The translations under genes were made by a program, and so were the position numbers. This document shows, piece by piece, positions 28,419 through 36,107 of a stretch of 64,000 nucleotides of DNA. The notes beneath the pieces are model-generated. The model did not search any database, had not been told where the DNA came from, and saw nothing but the letters and a program-made list of their open reading frames with translations. The DNA is from JASLZO01 sp965247995 (GTDB taxonomy: Bacteria > Chloroflexota > Dehalococcoidia > UBA6926): contig OZ252041.1 in the NCBI GenBank assembly GCA_965247995.1, forward strand, positions 496,001 to 560,000. The letters run 5' to 3'. Position 1 is the first letter of the stretch. Every line of letters begins with the position of its first letter.

Positions 28419-29288
28419 CTACGGCTGCGACCGCGCTGGCGTTCCCTTGCCGCCCTGACAAGTCGGGCATGTGTACGTCCCGCGGCCTCCAACCACGGAC
28501 CGCTCGATCGGTGTCCCACACGCGATACACGGCGCCCCGGCGTTCCTCGGCATCCGTAACACCTCCGCGGCGCCCTCCTGCGACTCGGTCGGAGGCTCCA
28601 CGATGTCACCCGCCCACACCAGCGCGTCGAGCGTCCGGACCGCCCGCGCCAACGTCGACACGACCGCGTCCCGCAGCGTCTCGACCTCTCTCTCGTCGAG
28701 CGACCCCGCAGCCCGCAGCGGATGCAACCTCGCCGCGAACAAGGCCTCGTCCGCGTAGATATTCCCCACACCCGCAGCAACACCCTGGTCCAACAGCAGC
28801 GCCTTCACTGGCGCCCTCCTGCCCGCCAACTGTTCCCGTAAGAACGCAACCCCGAACTCGGGATTCGGCGACAAGTCCTCCATCAGCGGCTCCGGCCCCA
28901 GACCACTCACCAACTCAACCGGGTCCGCGACCCACCACACGCTCCCGAACACGCGCGGGTCGACGAACCGCAGCGACCGGCCTCCGCCCAACGCCAGCAC
29001 GAACCGCGTGTACGCTGGTAACTCCGCTGACGATGGTTCGATCCGCGGCGCCCCGGTCATCCCCATGTGCAGGACCAACGAGCCTTCATCCAGCGCCGCC
29101 AGGAGAAACTTCGCACGCCGGTCGAGCCGCTGGACCGTCGAACCAAGCACCCGTTCCACGAACTCCCCAGTAGAGGGAGCCTTCACGATCGATTCCCGCA
29201 GCACATCCACGCCAACGATCCTCGCGCCGACCGCGCCGTCACGGATCAGCGACTGTCGGAACGCCTCGACGTCGGGCAGTTCAGGCAC
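28419..29288 (-). CDS. mutM: Formamidopyrimidine-DNA glycosylase (Fpg/MutM)
   Basis: About 289 residues. It excises oxidised purines from DNA and cleaves the abasic site. The N-terminal catalytic proline follows the initiator in M-PELPDVE, which fixes the start at GTG 29288 because the enzyme needs Pro as residue 1 after Met removal; AGAGGTG lies upstream. The C-terminal zinc finger is C-x2-C-x16-C-x2-C (CIAC...CPTC). The H2TH segment and GVGNIYADEALF are present. Complete. Confidence 0.96.
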   Translation of the reverse strand: MPELPDVEAFRQSLIRDGAVGARIVGVDVLRESIVKAPSTGEFVERVLGSTVQRLDRRAKFLLAALDEGSLVLHMGMTGAPRIEPSSAELPAYTRFVLALGGGRSLRFVDPRVFGSVWWVADPVELVSGLGPEPLMEDLSPNPEFGVAFLREQLAGRRAPVKALLLDQGVAAGVGNIYADEALFAARLHPLRAAGSLDEREVETLRDAVVSTLARAVRTLDALVWAGDIVEPPTESQEGAAEVLRMPRNAGAPCIACGTPIERSVVGGRGTYTCPTCQGGKGTPARSQP

Positions 29289-29398
29289 GGTACACACCTC
29301 TCGAACCCGGATTCCTCGTTAGACGCATCGAGCAGAGCCCGACGCGCTGCGACATTGCCCCCCTCCCTGACTCGTCACCCCGCGTTTCCGGCCTGCAC

Positions 29399-29428
29399 TT
29401 GGAGGTTCCCCCGTCCCGCCGATAGACT
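29399..29428 (+). promoter_or_regulatory. Candidate promoter of thrS
   Basis: TTGGAG (29399-29404) and TAGACT (29423-29428) with an 18-base spacer, ending 12 bases before the ATG. The implied leader is only about 5 bases, too short for a T-box or Shine-Dalgarno, and neither is seen. Confidence 0.35.
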
Positions 29429-29440
29429 GGACACATTCCG

Positions 29441-31207
29441 ATGGCCACCGCGCGAGACCACGACCCCGCAGAGGAACTCGAAGGCCCCTATTCGGGCGCC
29501 GACGACCAGCTCGTCCGCCTCCGTCACTCCTGCGCACACATCATGGCGGAGGCAGTCCTCTCGCTTTTCCCCGACGCCAAGCTCGGGATCGGTCCACCCA
29601 TCGAAGACGGCTTTTACTACGACTTCGAGCTTCCCCGCGCCCTCACACCCGACGACCTGCCGGAAATCGAGTCCCGGATGCGTGAGATCATCGACTCGCA
29701 GTCCGAATTCTCCCGCCAGCAGGTCCCGAAGCACGAAGCTCTCGACTTCTTCGCGGCCCAACCCTTCAAACGCGAGTTGATCGAGCAGATCCCAGACGCC
29801 ACTGTCTCCACCTACACCCAGCACGGCTTCACCGACCTCTGTCAGGGGCCCCACGTCGAGTCGACCGAGAAGGTCGTCGCCTTCAAGTTACTCCGCATCG
29901 CTGGCGCCTACTGGCGCGGTGACGAGAACAACCCGCAGCTGCAGCGCATCTACGGCGCCTGCTTCGAGTCCCAGGAAGAGCTGGACGCTCATCTGCACCG
30001 ACTCGACGAAGCGGCACGCCGTGACCACCGGCGTCTCGGCCGCGAGCTCGGGCTCTTCTTCATGGACCCCATCGCCCCAGCCTCACCGTTCTTCCTGCCG
30101 AAGGGCGCGACCGTCTACAACCTGATGGTTTCCTACATCCGGGAGCAGTACACCCGGTACGGGTACCAGGAGGTCGTCACCCCGCAGATCTTCTCCACCG
30201 ACCTCTGGCGCACGTCCGGTCACTACGACAACTACCGGGAATACATGTACTTCACCGATGTCGACGAGCGCGAGTTCGGCGTCAAACCGATGAACTGTCC
30301 CGGCCACTGCATCATCTACCGCTCCCAACTCCACTCCTACCGCGACCTCCCGCTGAGGATCGCCGACTTCGGTCGGTTGCACCGCAACGAGCGCTCCGGC
30401 GTCACCCACGGCCTCACCCGCGTCCGCAGCTTCTCGCAGGACGACGCGCACATCTTCTGCCTCCCGGATCAGGTCGCCGGCGAGATCTCCTCGCTCCTCG
30501 AGATGACCTATGCGGTATACCAGGCGTTTGGCCTGGGAGAACCGCGCGTCACCCTGTCGCTGCGCCCCGAGAAACGCCTCGGCGACGATGCCCTATGGGA
30601 CCGCGCCGAAGCCGCTCTCCGAGACGCCCTACGCGTCGCCGGCCGTACGTTCGAGGAAATCCCGGGCGAAGGGGCCTTCTACGGACCCAAGATCGACCTC
30701 TTTATGCGCGACGCTATCGGCCGCGAATGGCAACTGGGCACGTTCCAGCTCGACTTCAACCTCCCGGAACGGTTCGAGCTCGAATACATCGCCGGGGACG
30801 GCTCCGCACACCGGCCCGTCATGGTCCACCGTGCCATCCTCGGCTCCCTGGAGCGGTTCCTCGGCGTACTGATCGAGCACACCGCCGGCGCTTTCCCGGT
30901 CTGGCTCATGCCGGTGCAAGCCGTCCTCATACCCATCGCCGACCGCCACCACGACTACGCCCGCACTATCGAGACCCGCCTCCGAGACGCCGGATTCCGG
31001 GTGGAGGTGGACGCCCGCAACGAACGGATGAACGCCAAGGTGCGGGACGCGCAGATCCAGCACGTGCCCTATATGCTCGTCGTCGGCGACCGCGAGGCCG
31101 AATCCGAAGCGGTCTCCGTCAGGCTCCGCTCGAACGAAAACCTCGGCGCCATCACGATCGATGACTTCGTCAAGATGGCCGCGAAAGCCGTCGCCTCACG
31201 CACGTAG
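29441..31207 (+). CDS. thrS: Threonyl-tRNA synthetase lacking the TGS domain
   Basis: 588 residues, class II synthetase. It has the editing domain (HSCAH at 29-33 and CQGPHV), the catalytic core with the zinc-binding Cys in KPMNCPGHC, motif 2 (RLHRNERSGVTHGL) and motif 3 (HRAILGSLERF), then an anticodon-binding domain ending in the ALKR-like part. The usual N-terminal ~60-residue TGS domain of E. coli ThrS is missing; the protein starts directly before the editing domain. Catalytic and editing residues look intact. Confidence 0.95.
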   Translation: MATARDHDPAEELEGPYSGADDQLVRLRHSCAHIMAEAVLSLFPDAKLGIGPPIEDGFYYDFELPRALTPDDLPEIESRMREIIDSQSEFSRQQVPKHEALDFFAAQPFKRELIEQIPDATVSTYTQHGFTDLCQGPHVESTEKVVAFKLLRIAGAYWRGDENNPQLQRIYGACFESQEELDAHLHRLDEAARRDHRRLGRELGLFFMDPIAPASPFFLPKGATVYNLMVSYIREQYTRYGYQEVVTPQIFSTDLWRTSGHYDNYREYMYFTDVDEREFGVKPMNCPGHCIIYRSQLHSYRDLPLRIADFGRLHRNERSGVTHGLTRVRSFSQDDAHIFCLPDQVAGEISSLLEMTYAVYQAFGLGEPRVTLSLRPEKRLGDDALWDRAEAALRDALRVAGRTFEEIPGEGAFYGPKIDLFMRDAIGREWQLGTFQLDFNLPERFELEYIAGDGSAHRPVMVHRAILGSLERFLGVLIEHTAGAFPVWLMPVQAVLIPIADRHHDYARTIETRLRDAGFRVEVDARNERMNAKVRDAQIQHVPYMLVVGDREAESEAVSVRLRSNENLGAITIDDFVKMAAKAVASRT

Positions 31208-31290
31208 CTCCTTCGGCGCTCCGCACGGACCCGTGCGTCTCCACTCGAAACGACAGCCAGTGAGCTGCTGATAAGCCGCCGGAGAACACG

Positions 31291-31995
31291 ATGGCGCTCA
31301 TCGGGACCAGCGGGTACAACTACAACGAATGGAAGGGCAACTTCTACCCGCAGGGCCTCCCAAACGCGCGGATGCTTGAGTTCTACGCCAGCCAGTTCTC
31401 AACCGTTGAGATCAACTACTCCTTCTACCGGATGCCCAGCGAGAAGGTGATCGCCGATTGGGTCGCCACGACGCCCGACGGTTTCACGTTTACGCTCAAA
31501 GCGCCGCGCCGGATCACACACGACGCGCGGTTGCAACCGGAGCCCGGCCTGTTGGAGACTTTCCTCGACCGGGCTCGCCAGCTGGGAGACAAACTTGGCG
31601 TCGTGCTCTTCCAACTGCCACCGTCGTTCCGTGCCGACCTCGATGTCTTCGACGGTTTCGTGGACTGGTTGCCACACGGCGTTCGGGTGGCGCTCGAATT
31701 CCGCAACCGTTCCTGGCTCACGGACGACGTGTACGACCGCATGAGAGTCCGAAACCTCGCCCTCTGCGTGACCGACAACGAGGATTCCACGACCCCCGAC
31801 GTCGTGACCGCCGACTACGGCTACCTCCGGTTACGCGACGAGGGTTACTCCCCGGACGACATCGGCCGGTGGGCATCGTTGGTCACCGAACGCGAGTCCG
31901 GCGCATGGAATCAGATCTTCGTCTACTTCAAGCACGAGGACGAGGGCAAAGGGCCGGAGTTCGCTCGTGCACTCGCCGCCCGGCTGGCCGGGTAG
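31291..31995 (+). CDS. DUF72 family protein (YecE-like)
   Basis: 234 residues with the DUF72 TIM-barrel pattern: IGTSGYNYNEWKGNFYP at the N-terminus, FSTVEINYSFYRMPSE, FTLKAPRRITHDARL, VLFQLPPSF and VALEFRNRSWL. The family is widespread, cytosolic and of unknown biochemical function. The ATG has GGAG upstream. It stands between thrS and the double CaiB gene. Confidence 0.9.
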   Translation: MALIGTSGYNYNEWKGNFYPQGLPNARMLEFYASQFSTVEINYSFYRMPSEKVIADWVATTPDGFTFTLKAPRRITHDARLQPEPGLLETFLDRARQLGDKLGVVLFQLPPSFRADLDVFDGFVDWLPHGVRVALEFRNRSWLTDDVYDRMRVRNLALCVTDNEDSTTPDVVTADYGYLRLRDEGYSPDDIGRWASLVTERESGAWNQIFVYFKHEDEGKGPEFARALAARLAG

Positions 31996-32065
31996 CCGGA
32001 CCGGGGCTCATTGACCCCCTAGACCGCGGAACCTATCGTTGCCCAATCCTGGGGGTGGGGCGAAC

Positions 32066-34471
32066 ATGACTACCAACGGCACGAACGGGGCATCACCAAA
32101 AGCGCTCGGCCACCTGCGCGTCATCGAGCTCGGTCAAATGCCGGCAGCTTATGCGGCGGGTTTCCTGGGCGGCCTGGGCGCAGACGTCATCAAGATCGAG
32201 CCTCCCGGGGGCGACCCGAACCGCTCCCTCCCGCCCTTCGCCGGCGGTACCGCCGGTCCGGAACGGAGCATCCCGTTTCTAAATGCCAATCTGAACAAGC
32301 GCAGCATCGTCCTCGACGTCAACGAAGCCGCAGACCGTAAGAACGTCAGGGCCCTTATTGACCGGTCAGACATTCTCATCGAGGCTACCCCTCCGGGCTA
32401 CTTGGATTCCATCGGCCTCGGCGAAACCGCGCTTCGCGATTCCAATCCCGGCCTCGTCACCGTCTCCATCACCCCCTTCGGCCAAGACGGGCCATACAGT
32501 CACTATCTCAGTGGGGACGCTATTGCCGCCGCCATGTCTGGCCTCATGATGAGCCAGGGAGACAACGAGCGCGCACCCGTCGTTCCCCCCTGCCAGATGT
32601 CCTATCAACTCGCCGGCATCGAGAGCGCGTACCTCGCCGTCGCCGCGGTCAGGCATCGGCGGCGGACAGGATCGGGTCAACGGATCGACGTCTCCCTCCA
32701 AGAAGCCCTGACCTTCGCAACCGTGAGCACCGTGGCGCGCTACGGTCAACGGAGCGAGATCGCCACGAGACCCGGAGCCGCTGGCGGCGCATCCAACATC
32801 TACCGCTGCAAAGACGGCAGATACGCCGCCCTGGCCATCTTCATGACAGGACACTGGCGCGTCCTCACCCGTGGTTGGATGGAGGACCCCATCCTGTCCG
32901 ACGACGAATGGGACTCGTCTCAGTACCGCACCGACAACCAAGACGTCGCCCAAGTGCTCATCGGGCAGTTCATCGAGCAGTTCGACCGCGACGAGTTCGT
33001 CGCCGAAGCGCAGGCGCATAGATTGGCCTGTTCTCCGGTCAACACGTTCGAGGACTTCGTCACAAGTCAGCACATGCGCGAGCGCGGATGGTTCCGGACG
33101 GTCGACCACCCCATCGTCGGTCGGTACGAGGCCCCGGGCCCTCCGGCAACGCTGGAACGAACGCCGTTCGCCATCAGCCGCCCAGCGCCGTTGCTCGACC
33201 AACACCGGGACGAAATCCTCGCCGAACTCACGTCGGTTCCACCCCGAGGTCAGACCTCCGCAGCCGACCCGGCAGCGGCCCCCGACGCGCCGCTGCTCGA
33301 AGGGATTCGTGTCGCCGACATCACACGTGCGTTCGCGGGACCAATCGGGACCATGTTCCTGGGGTTCTACGGCGCCGAGGTCGTCAAGGTCGAGTCCACC
33401 AGCCTCGAGGCAAATCGCGAGCCGAACCGCCCAGTGTTCGCCGACCTCAACCGCAACAAGATCAGTTCCACGATCGATCTCCGCTCCCAGGACGGAAAGG
33501 ACTTGTTCAAGCGCCTTGTCTCCAAGAGCGACGTGGTCGTCGATAACTTCAGCGCCGAGGTGATGCGGCGGTTCGGCCTCGGCTGGAACGACCTCAGACA
33601 GATCAAGCCGGACATCATCCAGATCGGCATGCCTGGTATGGGCTCTACCGGGCCCCTCAACTCGTGGGTCACCTACGGGAACCAGCTCCAGGCCTACACC
33701 GGCCTCACGCTACTCTGGGGCCACCCGGAATCGGAGATGTCGGCCCACGCCAAAGGCGTCATGCCGGACTACGTCGGCGCAGCGTTCGTCGCGCTCGTCA
33801 GCGCCGCCGCTATCGAGTACCGAGACCGAACAGGTGAAGGTCAGTTCATCGAGATCAGTCAGGTCGATGGGCAAGGCGCGCTCATGGGACCACCAGTGCT
33901 CGACTACACGATCAACGGCAATTCGTGGAACTCCGTCGGCTACGACGAGCCGTTGACGGCGAACCTCGCGCCCTTCGGTGCGTACCCGTGCAGCCACCCT
34001 GACAGTTGGATCGTCATCACCTGCGAGTCCAACCAACAGTGGGACGCGCTCAAGGCAGTGATGGGAGCTCCCACTTGGGCCGAGAATCCGGACTTCGCGG
34101 ATCTCGCCGGACGCCGCGCCAACCGCGACGAGATCGACCACGAGATCGCCGAGTGGACTCGGGCCTTCTCTCCTCAACAAGCCCTGCGCCTACTCCAAGG
34201 CGGAAGCGTTCCTGCTGGCATCGCGATGAACGGCGAGCAGATGTTCAACGACATCCACTTGAGGCACCGCAGCCACTTGGTGGAAGTCGATGCACCCCCA
34301 TGGGGTGTGCTGACCCATCAGGGCCTGCCCGCGATTCCCGCCAGGTCGAAGGCCTCCGCTGCCGTGCGCGCGCCCTGGATCGGCGACCACAACGACTATG
34401 TATTGAAAGACATCCTCGAACTCTCCGATGACGCGATCAAAGCGTGGCAGGAAGCGGGAGTCATTCGCTGA
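32066..34471 (+). CDS. Tandem CaiB/BaiF (class III) CoA-transferase fusion
   Basis: 801 residues made of two class III CoA-transferase modules, residues about 10-385 and 410-800. Each opens with the family start (LRVIELGQMPAAYAAGFLGG; IRVADITRAFAGPIGTMFLG) and the LGADVIKIEPPGGD-type loop. These enzymes move CoA between an acyl-CoA and a carboxylate through an aspartyl-CoA anhydride. The second module keeps the likely catalytic Asp in MPDYVGAAF. In the first, the aligned place reads SYQLAG with no Asp. ATG 32066 follows GGGGTGGGG. It may supply CoA-thioesters to the dehydrogenases in this window (inference). Confidence 0.88.
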   Translation: MTTNGTNGASPKALGHLRVIELGQMPAAYAAGFLGGLGADVIKIEPPGGDPNRSLPPFAGGTAGPERSIPFLNANLNKRSIVLDVNEAADRKNVRALIDRSDILIEATPPGYLDSIGLGETALRDSNPGLVTVSITPFGQDGPYSHYLSGDAIAAAMSGLMMSQGDNERAPVVPPCQMSYQLAGIESAYLAVAAVRHRRRTGSGQRIDVSLQEALTFATVSTVARYGQRSEIATRPGAAGGASNIYRCKDGRYAALAIFMTGHWRVLTRGWMEDPILSDDEWDSSQYRTDNQDVAQVLIGQFIEQFDRDEFVAEAQAHRLACSPVNTFEDFVTSQHMRERGWFRTVDHPIVGRYEAPGPPATLERTPFAISRPAPLLDQHRDEILAELTSVPPRGQTSAADPAAAPDAPLLEGIRVADITRAFAGPIGTMFLGFYGAEVVKVESTSLEANREPNRPVFADLNRNKISSTIDLRSQDGKDLFKRLVSKSDVVVDNFSAEVMRRFGLGWNDLRQIKPDIIQIGMPGMGSTGPLNSWVTYGNQLQAYTGLTLLWGHPESEMSAHAKGVMPDYVGAAFVALVSAAAIEYRDRTGEGQFIEISQVDGQGALMGPPVLDYTINGNSWNSVGYDEPLTANLAPFGAYPCSHPDSWIVITCESNQQWDALKAVMGAPTWAENPDFADLAGRRANRDEIDHEIAEWTRAFSPQQALRLLQGGSVPAGIAMNGEQMFNDIHLRHRSHLVEVDAPPWGVLTHQGLPAIPARSKASAAVRAPWIGDHNDYVLKDILELSDDAIKAWQEAGVIR

Positions 34472-34579
34472 TCGCCGCATCCGCATCAGGGCGTCCGTTC
34501 TGCTTGACCGTCGACGTGGCTCTGTGTATATTCCAGCGTCGAATTGGCTCGCTCAGATGAGCGAAGGGGGTACCCGAAC

Positions 34580-35179
34580 ATACCAAGGGACTATCGCGTC
34601 AACAATCGGATCACGGCGCGTGAAGTGCTCGTTGTCACGGACGACGGGGATCGCCTCGGGATCATGCCGGTACGCGAAGCAGTTGATGTTGCCTTGGAAC
34701 GCGGAGTCGACCTGGTCGAAGTCGCCCCTAACGCCCAACCGCCGGTCTGTCGGCTGCTGGATTACGGCAGGTTCCGGTACGAGCAATCCAAGAAGGAGCG
34801 CGAACTCCGAAAGGGCCAGAAGACCGCTGAGCTCGGCGAAGTCCGGCTTCGGCCCAAGATTGGGCAGCACGATGTCGACTTCAAGACCCGGCAGGTGCGG
34901 AAGCTGATCGACGGAGGAGACAAGGTCAAGGTTTCGGTCATCTTCCGAGGTCGAGAAAACACCCACCCCGAGTTGGCCGTCGCGCTCCTGCGAAGGGTCG
35001 CGGAAGCCGTTCAGGACATCTGTGCGATCGACACGCCGCCACAGCTCGAGGGCCGCGGGATGAGCATGATCCTCGCCCCGGGCAAGGCACGGCGGCGCGC
35101 TGTCGCGGTGACGGCGCCTGCAGCCGATGCCGAGGAGACCGAAGACCATGCCGAAGAAGTACAAGCTCAAGACACATAA
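34580..35179 (+). CDS. infC: Translation initiation factor IF-3, probable AUA start codon
   Basis: About 199 residues. The N-domain begins DYRVNNRITAREVLVVTDDG, then VEVAPNAQPPVCRLLDYGRF, and the C-domain has EVRLRPKIGQHDVDFKTRQV. IF-3 proofreads initiation codon and initiator tRNA. No ATG, GTG or TTG lies at the usual place. AGGGGG sits 9 bases before ATA 34580, giving a start two residues before DYRVN. The only in-frame standard codon upstream, TTG 34544, lacks a Shine-Dalgarno. A rare start fits the known IF-3 feedback. The 3' end overlaps rpmI by 32 bases. Confidence 0.93.
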   Translation: MPRDYRVNNRITAREVLVVTDDGDRLGIMPVREAVDVALERGVDLVEVAPNAQPPVCRLLDYGRFRYEQSKKERELRKGQKTAELGEVRLRPKIGQHDVDFKTRQVRKLIDGGDKVKVSVIFRGRENTHPELAVALLRRVAEAVQDICAIDTPPQLEGRGMSMILAPGKARRRAVAVTAPAADAEETEDHAEEVQAQDT

Positions 35180-35360
35180 GGGCACCCAGAAGCGCATCGG
35201 CGTCACGGGGTCCGGTAAGCTGACCAAGGGCAAAGGGCACCAGAGCCACCTCCGGCGCAAGAAGCCCAAGTCCGTGAAACGTCAGTACGGCAATCAGCAG
35301 GCGCTGAGCGAGGCGGACACCAAACGCGTGAAGCGCCTTCTGCCATACGGCGTCAAGTAG
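35148..35360 (+). CDS. rpmI: 50S ribosomal protein L35
   Basis: 70 residues, very basic, with the family start MPKKYKLKTHKGTQKR and the end KRVKRLLPYGVK. Sits in the classic infC-rpmI-rplT order. GAGGAG lies 10 bases before the ATG, inside the infC coding sequence, so translation is probably coupled. Confidence 0.96.
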   Translation: MPKKYKLKTHKGTQKRIGVTGSGKLTKGKGHQSHLRRKKPKSVKRQYGNQQALSEADTKRVKRLLPYGVK

Positions 35361-35382
35361 TCCACACCCAAAAGGAACGTAT

Positions 35383-35760
35383 ATGACCCGCGTGAAGGGC
35401 GGCCCGAAGACACGGCGCCGACATAAGGATGTCCTGAAGCAGACGAAAGGGCAGTGGAAGTCCCGCCACACCCTCTATCGGCGCGCGCATGAAGCGCTGC
35501 TCCATTCGCTCCAGTACGCCTACGAGCACCGTCGCGAGCGCAAGGGAGACATGCGCAAATTGTGGATTGCGCGTATCAACGCTGCGGCCCGCCTCAACGG
35601 CCTCCCGTACGGGCGTTTCGTTCATGGCCTCAAGCTGGCGGGCATAACCATCGATCGAAAAGTCCTCGCGGACATCGCGGTGCGGGATCCTAACGCCTTT
35701 ACCCAGGTGACGGAAGCCGCGAAGACCGCACTCGCGCCCGAACTATCAGCGGCCAGTTAG
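35383..35760 (+). CDS. rplT: 50S ribosomal protein L20
   Basis: 125 residues, N-terminal basic extension and the conserved block RRERKGDMRKLWIARINAAA. L20 binds 23S rRNA early in assembly and in many bacteria represses this operon. AAGGA is upstream of the ATG. It is followed by a strong terminator. Confidence 0.97.
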   Translation: MTRVKGGPKTRRRHKDVLKQTKGQWKSRHTLYRRAHEALLHSLQYAYEHRRERKGDMRKLWIARINAAARLNGLPYGRFVHGLKLAGITIDRKVLADIAVRDPNAFTQVTEAAKTALAPELSAAS

Positions 35761-35773
35761 GCCCAAGCGCCGA

Positions 35774-35813
35774 ACAGAAAACGCTGGGCTCGTGGGCCCA
35801 GCGTTTTCTGTTT
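35774..35813. terminator. Bidirectional rho-independent terminator
   Basis: A 16-base perfect stem (ACAGAAAACGCTGGGC with its complement), loop TCGTG, and T-rich tail. It closes infC-rpmI-rplT and can also end the convergent rpsT transcript. Confidence 0.88.
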
Positions 35814-35837
35814 GTACCCGGATTGCGAGCGGTGTGC

Positions 35838-36107
35838 CTAGCCCGCGGAATCACCCCTGTTGAGGAGCTTCCGCAACCGTCCCTTTCGGCGCGACGCGTT
35901 GTTCGTGTGGATAACCCCGTGCGATGCCGCCCGGTCAAGGGCTGCGGACGCAACCCGGACACGTTCCTCGCGGTCTGCGGTACCCTCCGTTGCTGCTTCA
36001 CGCGCACTTCTCATGAGCGTCCGAAGCGTTCGCACCCGATGCCGGTTCACGTCTCTCCGCCGCACGGACTGACGGTGCCGTTTCGCTGCCGAAATTCCCT
36101 TAGTCAC
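35838..36107 (-). CDS. rpsT: 30S ribosomal protein S20
   Basis: 89 residues, helical and basic, with the S20 pattern: SAAKRHRQSVRRRDVNRHRV, ALDRAASHGVIHTNNASRRK and KGRLRKLL. Starts at GTG 36107 in a GTGA overlap with the stop of relA, so it is read by translational coupling; CAGGAG lies further upstream in the relA coding end. The usual neighbour of rpsT in other bacteria is not relA. Confidence 0.93.
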   Translation of the reverse strand: MTKGISAAKRHRQSVRRRDVNRHRVRTLRTLMRSAREAATEGTADREERVRVASAALDRAASHGVIHTNNASRRKGRLRKLLNRGDSAG

